This document shows, piece after piece, positions 10,815-21,662 of a stretch of DNA of 64,000 nt. The first letter of the stretch is position 1; each line of letters begins with the position of its first letter. The notes below the pieces were generated by a model. That model worked only from the letters and a program-made list of their open reading frames with translations, had not been told where the DNA came from and made no database searches. Origin of the DNA: Galdieria sulphuraria (Eukaryota; Rhodophyta; Bangiophyceae; Galdieriales; Galdieriaceae); the NCBI RefSeq assembly GCF_000341285.1, contig NW_005178461.1, positions 1 to 64,000 of the forward strand, written 5' to 3'. A program made the translations under genes and the position numbers.

Positions 10815-12510
10815 TCAACTCGAATCATCACTATAGGTAAATCGAAAAGAGTGACTATCTTTGCTTATAATGCCTCCACCAAAATAAGTCGCTTTTTTCT
10901 TCTTCGTTTTAGCCTTGCGAAAATCTTTGCCTCTTACTTTTTTAAGCTCCTCCCATGCTCTAAGGCCGTACATTTCACCACCTTTCGCATCGTATGAATT
11001 GTCTCTCAATTTATCATCAATAAACTTAACAGAATCTGGCTGTACTCGTTGAAAACGACGCAGTGTAGAACTGTTTTCATCATCGATTTCTGATGGACCT
11101 TCGTTCAGATCAGGTTTCTCGCTGTTGGGTTTCTCGCTGTTGGCTGCTTGTAAAGTCACTTTAACTCTCTCAGGTGCTGAAAAACGTCCACATGAATGAA
11201 GTTGGAAATAAATGGACAACCACTTACCTTGTCTACTACTGTCCTGACATGTTATGGAAGTCAAGGCGTCTTCTCTACCATTCTTGAGTTCAATTCAAAA
11301 TCTGCAACATGTCAATAGATATTTCTCGTCTTACCGCGTTTGTACGAAACTTTTTCTCTGAAGGAACTTTAGTTGCATGATCGACGTTATTTCCAGATGA
11401 GTCATGTGGAAAATCCAACCTTTCCCTGAGTTCCTGAGTGTCATCACGTAAACGTTTGGAGGAGCTTATTCCCTCTTTTTCTGGTAAACCAGTTTAAAAC
11501 TTAGGTTGAAGTTTTCAAGAGAAGGTTGCTCACCTTTTGCTTTGGAAGCAAGTTTTCTGTCTTTGACGTCTTGTGCACTATTTGAGCTGGAAGACGACGT
11601 GACGTCTGTAGAAGAAGAATCAGATGAGTTGCTGATGTGATAGGACGAGCTTTGCGTGTCTGAAGAATCTGAATTGCTTGAAGTCGATGAACTCTCTGAA
11701 CTAGACGAAACACTACTTTTGGAATCTTCAGAACCTGTCGATACGGAGCTTTCGCTTTCTGAAGATTCATTTGAGTCTTTTGACGTGGCTGATTCTTTAT
11801 CTTCCTTTGAGGAGGAAGACGAAGATGACGAATAATGACTGGAGTCGCTCTCTTCAGAAGAGCTGGAGCTGCCTGAGGAAGAACTGGAAGATGACTCTTG
11901 CGTTGGGTTTGAAGAACTGGACCGAAACGAAGATCCGGATTGCGAGCTTTCCGAACTTGAGCTTTCTGAACGGTTCGAGGGAGATGAATTTTTTGGACTA
12001 GAACTCCGAGATGAATCTGTTTCTGTCGAAGAAGTTGAGGCCGAAGTTCCACTGGACGTGCTACTGGTCTCTTCTTCGACAGCCAACTTTGATTTGGAAG
12101 GAGTTAACGAACCCGTTTCTTTAGTGTCAACGTATTTCTCACCAGGACTATTGCCAGAGCTACGTGAAGACGTTTTGACTGTTTGCTCCTTGCCACGACT
12201 TGAAGATTTCTCGATATTCGAAGCTCTTCTATCATCCTCCACTAGACCTATAAAAGTCTACTTCAAATTCTCGCTGAGCCGACTTGCTCGTACCTTTCCT
12301 ACTCTCAGACACTGATTTTTCCTTTTCAACACCTTGGTTTAATGTCCATAGGTTTTCCAGAAGGCAGTTCGAAGTTTCCAAAGACCATCCAGCTGCTTTC
12401 AGTTCCTTTTCAAAAGATTTGGCAGTTTTCTCAAACCCTTTTCTTTGTAGATAGTCGTGCATAGAGCTTAAAAGAGAACGATGAAGGGCGGCATCGTCGG
12501 CAACCGACAT
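10815..12510 (-). CDS. NOLC1: LisH and SRP40_C domain nucleolar phosphoprotein (NOLC1/Nopp140-like)
   Basis: The N-terminus (start 12510) has a LisH-type helix pair: LLSSMHDYLQRKGFEKTAKS. A long Ser/Glu/Asp low-complexity region follows (minus strand about 12060-11580, runs of SSSS with acidic spacers), resembling the casein-kinase-2 phosphorylated region of Nopp140. The C-terminal SRP40_C domain has FQRVQPDSVKFIDDKLRDNS, then GLRAWEELKKVRGKDFR and KKKKATYFGGG. Introns: about 12288-12243, about 11544-11491, one near 11330, and about 11228-11176. Nopp140 chaperones snoRNPs and RNA polymerase I complexes between nucleolus and Cajal bodies. The domain order equals that of human NOLC1, but the acidic/basic repeat region is much shorter. 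The junction near 11330-11300 is the least certain: an acceptor after CTCAAG keeps the frame, while the one after TTGCAG hits a stop. Confidence 0.87.
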
Positions 12511-12519
12511 CGTCAACAC

Positions 12520-13064
12520 GCACTTTGGAAATTTCCGCAGAAATTCTTTAGAATATCAACTTCAGTCTGCACAAATAGTAGCGCCATAAGGATTGGTTGT
12601 TTCCCAAATACGTTTGAAGGAGGTTCTTTTGTTCAGTACTTTCAAGTAATAATATAAAAGTATAGCGATTGAGTTGTTCATTCATCAAGCTGGATAACGG
12701 TTCCACCTAACTTTGTCGACCTCTACATATGAGAGGTAATCGACTAGAAAACAAAACACAGAGCCCAAGGCATAAATAATCTTTTAGACAGCAGTTAAGT
12801 TGCTAGATAAAATAAAGAAGCAGGCATTCCAAAAAGAAGGTTCCAGACTGTTGCTTAATGTTTGAACACTTTGCATGAATGTGTCATCAAACAAATTTAT
12901 GTATCCATGCCAATGGAAGTTCAAATGAAAAGATTGGCTACGAGTGCAATAATGTCTGTTTATGCTCATTGCAAATTGATATGGGACTCCAATTACTACA
13001 AGACGTGTTTTCAATCTAACTCTTCATTCTAAATCCGACTTAATTTCTCAACTAACTACATCTA
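12520..13064. other. Intergenic, no gene recognised
   Basis: This is upstream of the NOLC1-like gene (minus). A minus ORF at 12784-13014 has no recognisable features. Nothing supportable was found. Confidence 0.4.
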
Positions 13065-13364
13065 ATGCTTCCATTTTGTGATACGGAGAACTATTTTGTA
13101 AGAGGAAGCATGGTTTGTTGCAATTCCACGGGTCCATTTCAACAGCAAAAGCTGGATGACAAGATCCCTGTAAGAACAACTTTCTCCTTTACATTTATGA
13201 AAATTTATGAGATATGTATAGACATGCTGATCTACTTGGGATCTATTGCTTTTTAGGTCATTTATAGGATGTGTAGAATAAAGCTGTTCGAAGCTTTGTA
13301 TGATAAGGATGTGACCGATTCCCAATTTCATACAATCGCTTTGGCGGGAAAATTCGAGCAATGA
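13065..13364 (+). CDS. Possible small two-exon gene (about 71 aa), stop overlapping the next start
   Basis: An ATG at 13065 opens 35 codons (MLPFCDTENYFVRGSMVCC...), followed by a canonical donor GTAAGA at about 13170 and an acceptor TTTTTAG at about 13256. The spliced frame continues VIYRMCRIKLFEALYDKDV... to CAA TGA at 13359-13364. The TGA overlaps the ATG of the downstream glycosyltransferase (ATGA). The protein is unrecognised. It could be a genuine small gene or an upstream ORF or 5' leader of the downstream gene. A good intron inside the ORF favours real transcription. Confidence 0.3.
13341..13352. promoter_or_regulatory. E2F-like sequence TTGGCGGGAAAA
   Basis: It contains a perfect match to the E2F/DP core (complement TTTTCCCGCCAA) and ends 8 bp before the ATG of the GT61-like gene. 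It also lies inside the possible small ORF just above, so it may be coincidental coding sequence (Leu-Ala-Gly-Lys). Confidence 0.35.
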
Positions 13365-14593
13365 GAAATCGACATAAACGGAGAACTGCTTATCGTCATT
13401 CTATTCTTTTTGTTTCCTCAGTTCTGATATTTTTTGTTAGTATTCTTTATTCTTGTTCCCGTGTAGGATTCATTCAAACCAAGTCCAGGGAAAAGTTGAA
13501 AGAGTTGTTCTACTTACAAGGCTATTTGAATGAGTCACTAGCCAAACACTTCTGTTTCTTTGGGCCTCATTCAAGAAGTGGAAATCCAGGCATCTTTCCT
13601 TCTCCAGTTTGCGTTGGAAAACACCAAGGTTTGGAGGGCATTGTTATTGAGAGGCCAATAGTTATTTACAATATCACACCCGATGGGAACGTAAATCACG
13701 CATACCATGGTGATATTTATGGATTCCATTTTTTTCTTGCTAATTGTTTAGAATATTTGGGAGAAAATATTTTTATTGGCCTTCCGCATTTATATTCAAA
13801 GGATTTGAAGAAGGAACTCGGCTCAAAGGATAACAATTGGCAAACTTGGGCAATACTGCTAGCAGCTATATATTCTGTCGGAAAAAATAATATCTTATTT
13901 GCAGATTCACGTTTACACTGCTTTCCTTATGCAGTAGTTATAGACGGTGGTGCCTGGGAAACATATTGGACTGCTCCGTTTTCTATTTATCCTGTGAACC
14001 TGACATCTAAGAAGACAAGTGAAATTCTTCTACAAGCTCCTGAGTCTATGAAAGCCAAGGCAGTATTTTTTTTTCAAAGGGCTTCTCTTGCTTTACTTTC
14101 CAACAACATAACGGTGAAAGAAGAAAAAGCCGACAAATTACGAGTAACTGTCTATGCAAGAATGGATACCAATAGACGTATTTGGAGAAACTGCAATGAA
14201 ACTTTGGAAAGACTTGAAAAGATCAGCTGCATTGAAATTCAGTACGTTGAGAAAATGCCTGCATCTTTTATAGAACAAGTGCGTCTCTTTTACGAGACAG
14301 ATATTTTCATTGCTCCACATGGAGCAGCGAATGTCAATTCCATGTTCATGCAAAGAGGCCGCTTCTTCATAGAGATTGAAAATAGATGCAAGCGGACTGC
14401 TGGAAGCTTCCAATGGGCTTTTTGGCATGCTCCAAAGGTAGGGGTTCAGATGAAGATTATTTCTTGTACACCATTACATTATCAGAAACAAACTGAAACG
14501 CATTCGGAGTTGATCGATTTTAATGCAAATACTGATGAATTAATGAACGTTATCCACGAAGCTATATCCTCATTGAAATCTAACTGCAAATAA
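13361..14593 (+). CDS. GT61/DUF563-like glycosyltransferase, type II membrane protein
   Basis: The single-exon product of 410 aa starts with a short basic cytosolic tail (MRNRHKRRTAYRH), then one hydrophobic anchor at about residues 15-32 (SILFVSSVLIFFVSILYSC). This is the topology of Golgi/ER glycosyltransferases. The luminal domain has the GT61 signature near residues 315-340: TDIFIAPHGAANVNSMFMQRG followed by FIEIE. Earlier landmarks are LRVTVYARMDTNRRIW and the SFIEQVRLFYETD helix. Family members transfer xylose, GlcNAc or arabinose to N-glycans, glycoproteins or wall polymers; the donor and acceptor here are unknown. There are several Asn-X-Ser/Thr sequons (NIT, NLT, NET). The stop is TAA at 14593. 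Confidence 0.78.
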   Translation: MRNRHKRRTAYRHSILFVSSVLIFFVSILYSCSRVGFIQTKSREKLKELFYLQGYLNESLAKHFCFFGPHSRSGNPGIFPSPVCVGKHQGLEGIVIERPIVIYNITPDGNVNHAYHGDIYGFHFFLANCLEYLGENIFIGLPHLYSKDLKKELGSKDNNWQTWAILLAAIYSVGKNNILFADSRLHCFPYAVVIDGGAWETYWTAPFSIYPVNLTSKKTSEILLQAPESMKAKAVFFFQRASLALLSNNITVKEEKADKLRVTVYARMDTNRRIWRNCNETLERLEKISCIEIQYVEKMPASFIEQVRLFYETDIFIAPHGAANVNSMFMQRGRFFIEIENRCKRTAGSFQWAFWHAPKVGVQMKIISCTPLHYQKQTETHSELIDFNANTDELMNVIHEAISSLKSNCK

Positions 14594-15825
14594 GTTTAAC
14601 CCTGTCTTGTGAGAGAATTGAAGAGAATGGAGACTCATATCAAGCTCTCCTAGGTTTCCTTATGAAAATTTATCCTTATCAAGCGTCCACTAAGTCGTTA
14701 ATGTACATCGTTTGTGTGCCGAAGAAATTTTCGAACAAAACTCACATACAGTCGACAATTTAGTAGCTATTTAACACAACGATTGACTAGTTGAATTGTT
14801 ATATCTTGAATCCTTCAAGTATATAGAAAAAATCTGCTGATGTTTCTTGAAGGATCTTTTCTAAAAGCAGCCACAAAGCTGACATCTTGAGTAACCATTG
14901 TTTTGAGAGTTAAATGCATTATAACATTGCATTTCGGATAAAGGTTTTGAGATTTTTATTTTGGACTCGAATCTCTCATCAAATTAAAAAAACGTTAGCA
15001 ACTCATGGCTTTCGTCTAAAGGCATTGTACAAATAAATGGTCATCAAGGCACTTGATGAATTATAGAATGGCTCATAAGACAAGGATACTCTCCTACTTG
15101 ATTCTGTTTCGTCCGTTCAATTTAGAGAAACAAACAAGCCTCCTTTTCATTCTAGTGCAAGGTTGTAATGAGCGACCAAACGAAGTATTACATGTTCTAT
15201 TTTCTCGAAGATGAAATGATTATAACCATCCAAGTAAAGAATCTTTCCTAAGGTTCTTCTTCGAGATGCTTCACTCAGCCAATGTTTGTACTATTTGAAC
15301 CATACAATTTACGAGAACCTTAGTAATGGAAAACGGTTGCAGAAACTTTAACGAGAGTATTGAAACGAAAGAAAAGAAATGGCATTGAAGCAATCTAAAC
15401 CGTGAGCAAAGAAAACTGTCACAATACTTATGATGACAATAGATCTTTGCTAAGATAAGCTAAAATAATGTCAAAACGAAGACAAATTCTGACGAAAGAT
15501 ACCGCGACTCTTTATAATACAGAGCTTTGTTGATCACTGCAAACTATTCTCACTAAATAGTCAGTGTTCTCGGTACATAAGTTGCAGATATATACAACTC
15601 TGTACAAGGAACTAGCAGTAGATATCGGAAACGTTGAGAACAGAATGAATTCAAAAATTTTCTGTTTCCCAAATATATTCTTACGGTGATTCAGAAAGTG
15701 TTCCGGAACTATGTGTTTGCTTGACCTTGAGTTAATCTAAGACAAGTCTGACAACTTACTTCAATCTCGTACTTTCGTGGAAACAGCAGTTCAGATCTTT
15801 GCGAAAAGAAAACTAAACTTGAAAC
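14594..15825. other. Long intergenic region, no gene recognised
   Basis: 1.2 kb between the 3' ends of the GT61-like gene and DPM1. Stops are dense in all six frames, with no convincing ORF and no tRNA-like A/B boxes. It presumably holds the two 3' UTRs. Confidence 0.5.
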
Positions 15826-16704
<879 letters not shown>

Positions 16705-17371
16705 TGTCAACCCACTTGGCTTTCTCAATCACAAATAGAGCGGCTTCTCCTTGGGAAACTTCATCAAGTCATTCTACAATATACATAATATATATATATT
16801 ATATAAATATTTGAATGAAGAGGAGACTGAATATCTCTGATAAATAAAAATGTTATTTTTGGTTCGAAACAGTGCACAATGTTACGTATTCTATTCCATC
16901 TACTCTTGTAAATAAGAAAGCAGGCAATCAAAACTTTAAAGCCAAGACATATCCAATACTTTTAAATATATTCCTAAAAGTTATGAAGCTCGTAAATAAC
17001 CCAACATTGGGCTATCACCTTCTAGTCATATTCAAGCACAGTCGCTCCTTTGCAGCAAGATTAAGCCGTTGAATAACTTATCTAGGGAGACTGAAGCAAT
17101 TGAGGACTGATCTTGAAAAGTTGTTGCAGCTATAGCTATTTGAATAGCAAATTCATATCTAAACTCCAAAAAGATACGGAAAATTTACACACCATGGTAC
17201 ATAACGAATATCTGCCTAAATAGTAAGTATGCTGCGCTTTGTAATAGCCACTTTATCGATTCAACGAAAAATAAACAGTAGAAGTCAAGCTTCTCATATC
17301 ACTTGAATAGTTAGTTCCTTAAATTTCCAAGATATAAATGCAACTAAACGCAACATATCAAGCCCTCAAAC
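16705..17371. other. Intergenic with AT-rich tract
   Basis: It contains an almost pure A/T stretch at about 16782-16812 (TATATATATATT-type). A 66-codon plus ORF at 16872 has no family features. It separates the DPM1 start from the SNAPC3 stop. Confidence 0.45.
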
Positions 17372-18587
17372 TTACTCGAAAAAAGAAGGATGCTCTGAAT
17401 GCAGCTGATAAGTACTTGAAGTTTCCGCATCACACTTTACTCTTTCATAGCAGTCTTTCTTCAAAGTCAATGAAGAGACAAACATTGTCAAGCAGTACCT
17501 ACCACAACATAAGAAATAGGGGCTGGCGTCCGCAAGTTGATGATTGTGGCAAACAACAACTGAGCTCTTGACGCGACAAGCTCCACACATACGAGGTTTT
17601 GGTGGCTTCAGAAATACTGTTTTACAAACTTTCTGCGACTCTTCACAAATATCTGCAAATAGATCCTGAAATATTAGTTTATGTTCACAATCTCCCTAGA
17701 AGATATTAGGAAAATATCTGATATTCTTTATAAAGAGCCATACCAGATGCAAAAGAGCATATGGAACACCAAACCGGATAGACAGATTTCCTAACTGTAC
17801 GCCTTGAGCATCTTTGACTACCATTTCTATCACATTTGTTAGTAAATTTACAAAACCGCAGAGAAACAAACCTCTCAAGAACTCCTTTCCAAAGTGCCTT
17901 TCCAAGTCTTCACGTTTAATAAAGTCTTCAAAATTTCGCACGTACTCGTTACTTCCCCAAGTTTCTAATTTGGTGTAGAAAAAATTTTCAAAGCAGAATA
18001 AAAAATTCCTCGAAAAGTCCTTCGAATATATAAGTCTTTCTTAGAGGAAGGGATATCAATACCTGCAGAAGTTTCGTGGCAATAGTCGAGTTGCGGCAAA
18101 ATATTTCCATGTAAAGTTCCTCCAGAGTAGAATTCAAAGAACATAGAATTTCCTGCTGAAGTTGCAACTTTTCATTAAAGACACCAATACGGCAATAAGA
18201 TTGGAATACTCCAACTCGGTCCTTGCTAAGAGACACATTCAAACCAAACCAAGACTCCGGTAAAAGTTGTTCAGTTTCCATTTGACTTGACGAGAAATTG
18301 TATAAACTACAGATTCCACTCCCTTCTATTGTGCTCAATACTTCACAGTTGAGAGGAACGCGTTCTGTATTGGAAACCGGTGCTACAGAAGCAAAGTTTT
18401 CAACAGCGTTTCAGACGCAGAACGATATATACATACTTTGACAATAACTTTCCGGACTACTCTCACTTTCCTTTCTACTGGAGCTGTCTTCCTCTGGAAG
18501 TTCCAGAAGTATATTCCATATTTCTGAAGAAGCTTCAATTACCATCCGGTCAAAGTCTTTCAACTCAAGATTCCAATCCATCATCAT
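17372..18587 (-). CDS. SNAPC3: snRNA-activating protein complex subunit 3 (SNAPc50)
   Basis: SNAPc binds the proximal sequence element and drives U-snRNA transcription by RNA polymerases II and III. The start MMMDWNLELKD at 18587 is set by an in-frame TGA directly upstream. Exons join to give ENFFYTKLETWGS, FIKREDLERHFGKEF, then the conserved C-terminus: LSIRFGVPYALLHLGDCEHK (split by an intron at about 17740-17693), QDLFA, CGACRVKSSVVVCHNHQLADASPYFLCC. These Cys/His residues form the SNAPc50 zinc-binding region. The last putative intron (57 nt, GTACTG...GAAAG) is a multiple of three and open. The unspliced version supplies YCLTMF, resembling the family CF.ML element, so it may be coding rather than an intron. 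The protein ends HSEHPSFFE. Confidence 0.88.
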
Positions 18588-18761
18588 TCAATCCAAATCA
18601 TTTTTGGGCGAGGAGAATTGAGAAGAGTTTCAGTTCTCTTCCCTAAGAAAGTCATAACCCGTGGTAGTAACTAAAATTGTTTATTCGTAGAACGACGCGA
18701 AAACTAATCCCACTATGAGAACGGCAAACAAATAGTTGTGAAACAGTGTCAAACTATTTCT

Positions 18762-21464
18762 TTAAGAAGACCCTCGTTCCTGAGGAGGGAGAGGAGGTCT
18801 TCCTTCGGATGTGATCAGGATAGGAACTAAACTATTATATCTACCAAAAGCGCCACAGTTAAAAGATAACGGCTTTGCACCTTGCAAATTCTCATCGATT
18901 CCTGAGACTCCAGTTTCACTACTGAGCGACTTCGAATTACGTACTGTACTACCACTAGGAGACTCTCCAAAAGCATATAATGACTTTGTTTTGGGGGTCA
19001 TTGGAGTCCTCCGTGCCATTTGTCTTCTGCCCTCTGGTGACATGGGTGAAATAGTAACTTTACCTATCTTCCTCGAAGGTGAAGTTCGGACACTTGGAGA
19101 AGGAGTATAAAATACTGAATCTGAACCAGAAGGACTCTGTCCAGTTTTGGAGTGTAAAGACCGTACTGGTGTCGATGGCTCACCTTGATTCTTCTCATTT
19201 TTGTCACTGCGGGCTTTCATTCGTTCTTCGAATATCGCTTTTAAATGCTCTAAAAGGAAATTCCGAAAGTGTTTGATGAAGTCTCTATTGTAAAATTCAA
19301 TAATATCTCCATAATGATGCCCTTCTAAATACACGCGAGATAAATTTTCTTCAATGTCAAATAAGTGATTCGCCTTCCTTTGAAAAATGTCCCTGTAAAA
19401 AGCTGCAATGTCGTTGAACTTCAGTTGTTCCTTGGTTATCTTCGAGACCGCATATAACGCACACATAACTATCACGTCAACATGGCGGTTGACAAGCAAG
19501 TTAAAATGTCTTGTCAATGCGTAATTCACAGTAATAAAAACAAGTTCTTCAAAAACATCCGAAACTTCCATTCTCAAACAAAAGTCTCGGACTTTCTCCC
19601 TCGCAATCCTGAGTAACTTTCGAAAAAAGACAAGTACAGAATAGGGAATAGACTCTGAAACTGCACTATCATATAAATCTAATGGACCAAAAGAAGAAGT
19701 GTCTGAACACGAAACGTGAAACTGTACTTCTCCGAGAGATCTTTCTAGATAATCAACCACAGAAGAGTCTTGCCAGCAGATGCTTTCTACAGATATTTCT
19801 TCAATTTTTACAAGAAATTTCTGTACACTGCGTGGAATGTCTTCAATGGAAGTAACGAAACTACCAATCGACTTGGTATACTCGAATGGACTGATGTCAA
19901 CTCCACGTAAAACAGATATAAATAAATATCGATCCTGGCACCCATAGCAAGCTAAGCTAGCTACTATGCTGCAAGCAATTAGAGAACGATGCAAATATTC
20001 GTTCGCCAGTAAACTACCAAAGTTCTGCCTATGAAGACGTCTTTCCTCTGTCAAAAGTACTTTCTCTAAAACATGCAAGTACAGCCCAATAATCTCCTTC
20101 TTTCGTTCTTCTAAAATTTCGTTTCCATACCAAGGATTCTTCTTGAAGAAAGAAAATACTATATTAAACGCAGTATCAATAACGTTGTTGTATGTATTCA
20201 AACCACAAAGGTCGCAAAAACGTTTCAAATTAGTGGATGACTCGATATCATCTTCCTTTTGCTCAAAAGAAACTTCAGGTCTCATTCGAGTAATATCCCG
20301 CAACCACTTTGTCGCGGTCAAACTGGATGTAATTGCGGAAATATCTAACTTGGTACTATCACCAAAATAAAGTTTCGCCAACTTGGTCAACTCTTCTAGT
20401 CTTGTGTAATGTGCAGAAGAACTCTCAGTGAAACTGCCCGATGCCAACGAAGCCAAGACGTGTAGTTCTTTTTCGGGTTGCAAGGAGCTTCCTTTACAAG
20501 CACTTCGAATAGAGCAAAAAATCTGTAACTCGTCAAATGAAATAGTTCCCAAATCATCCAATCTTAGACTTTCGTAGTCGACAACAAGCATCTCTCTGCA
20601 TGCGTTAATAACTGACAAGGAATTGATGGGTAACATTGAAAAAACTCCACTTGGAACAAGTTTTCTTATTATACGGATGAATTTTATAACATCTTCATCA
20701 ACGGCAGACGCAATTTGGCATATGTCGTTAACTTGTGTCCAGTCAAGTTCACATAAAGAAATTTCTCCATGAACAATTTTTTGACGTTTGTTCGACCCTT
20801 CATTCTTTCCCTTGTCTAAAATTAAAATACAGAAAGTTGCGATGGCAAGGTTGTAAAGGGACGATGTTTCCATACTGCAGTCAATGTACTGTTGCTGTTT
20901 TAAACGATTTTTCATATATAAAAGGAGAATCCAACTCAAGTCAAAGATCTGGTTGGAATAATGCTCGAGGAAGTCCAAATCTCTGTATTTCCGAACAGAT
21001 GTTGTTAGCTTTGGAAAAATGTCGTACAGTTTCTGTTGAATCAAAGTTTCTTGACTGAGTGTTCGATAAACTATTGAAATCAGTTCTGCATAATTATCGA
21101 ATTCTTTAAAGGAATTGGAAAGTTTCCTACAGACAGAAAGAAGTTGAAAGATGTCTAAGTTAGCCTGCTCCATTTGTTTAAAAGTTAAAGGGTCATTTTG
21201 TCGCCAAGAGGCAAACAAGGCAAAACTTAGACTCCAGCTTCTCAAGTTCTCACTCAGGCCCTTGTATGAACATAACTAGCAAAGAGTAAAAAAAAAAGTA
21301 TGTGAATAGTTTGTATTACTAACCTGCACCTCTGCATTAAAACAATCTACTAGGCTGTAAGCTTCGTTAAGGGTGGTTTCTTTCAGCTCTATCGTGTTGC
21401 TAAGCAACGAAAGTTCGTCCTTCAAAGACGTTGCTATCTCCTTGTGTGCTCTTTCTTCTGTCAT
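18762..21464 (-). CDS. RBR: Retinoblastoma-related protein
   Basis: This pocket protein represses E2F/DP and controls G1/S. Two exons give about 884 aa (start MTEERAHKEI at 21464; intron about 21322-21279). The N-terminal region is all-helical. Pocket A includes LHRSLIACSIVASLACYG and ISPFEYTKSIGSFV. A short spacer precedes pocket B: VLVFFRKLLRIAREKVRDFC, NLLVNRHVDVIVMCALYAVSK, YGDIIEFYNRDFIKHF. The C-terminal 130 residues carry many S/T-P pairs (TPSPS, TSPSR, SPMSPEG, RTPMTPKTK), typical CDK sites whose phosphorylation would release E2F. The gene is divergent from the FANCD2-like gene over a 198-bp intergenic region with E2F-like sites, suggesting autoregulation. As a single-copy Rb it resembles algal MAT3 and plant RBR. 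Confidence 0.93.
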
Positions 21465-21662
21465 GTTATTGCTTGGGCTTTTTTGAAATCTTCACTTTCC
21501 CTTCATAAATCAAACTCGTCTAAACAGGGCTAATAAAGTTTCCAACAAAGAATCGGACACAGCAAAATTTCCCGCCTAAACCGATATAGCTAAAGTCCCT
21601 CAATTTCTTTCCGCCTAGCGGGGGAATTCTGAAAAGTTCGAATTGTATCAATATTTGAAACG
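21465..21662. promoter_or_regulatory. Bidirectional RBR/FANCD2-like promoter with E2F-like sites
   Basis: The 198 bp between two divergent ATGs contain a perfect E2F consensus TTTCCCGC at 21568-21575. A second GC-rich element follows at 21608-21626, where TTTCCGCC is followed by GCGGGGGAA in opposite orientation, making an imperfect palindrome. These are the only GC-rich patches in an otherwise AT-rich spacer. Co-regulation is inferred. Confidence 0.6.

Noticed and set aside
11500-12060. Long alternative ORFs antisense to and within the Ser-rich region of the NOLC1-like gene
   Set aside because: Low-complexity Ser/Glu codons keep other frames open; the LisH and SRP40_C exons fix the true frame.
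16782-16812. AT-rich tract considered as an origin or transposon end
   Set aside because: Simple low-complexity sequence without terminal repeats or flanking duplication.
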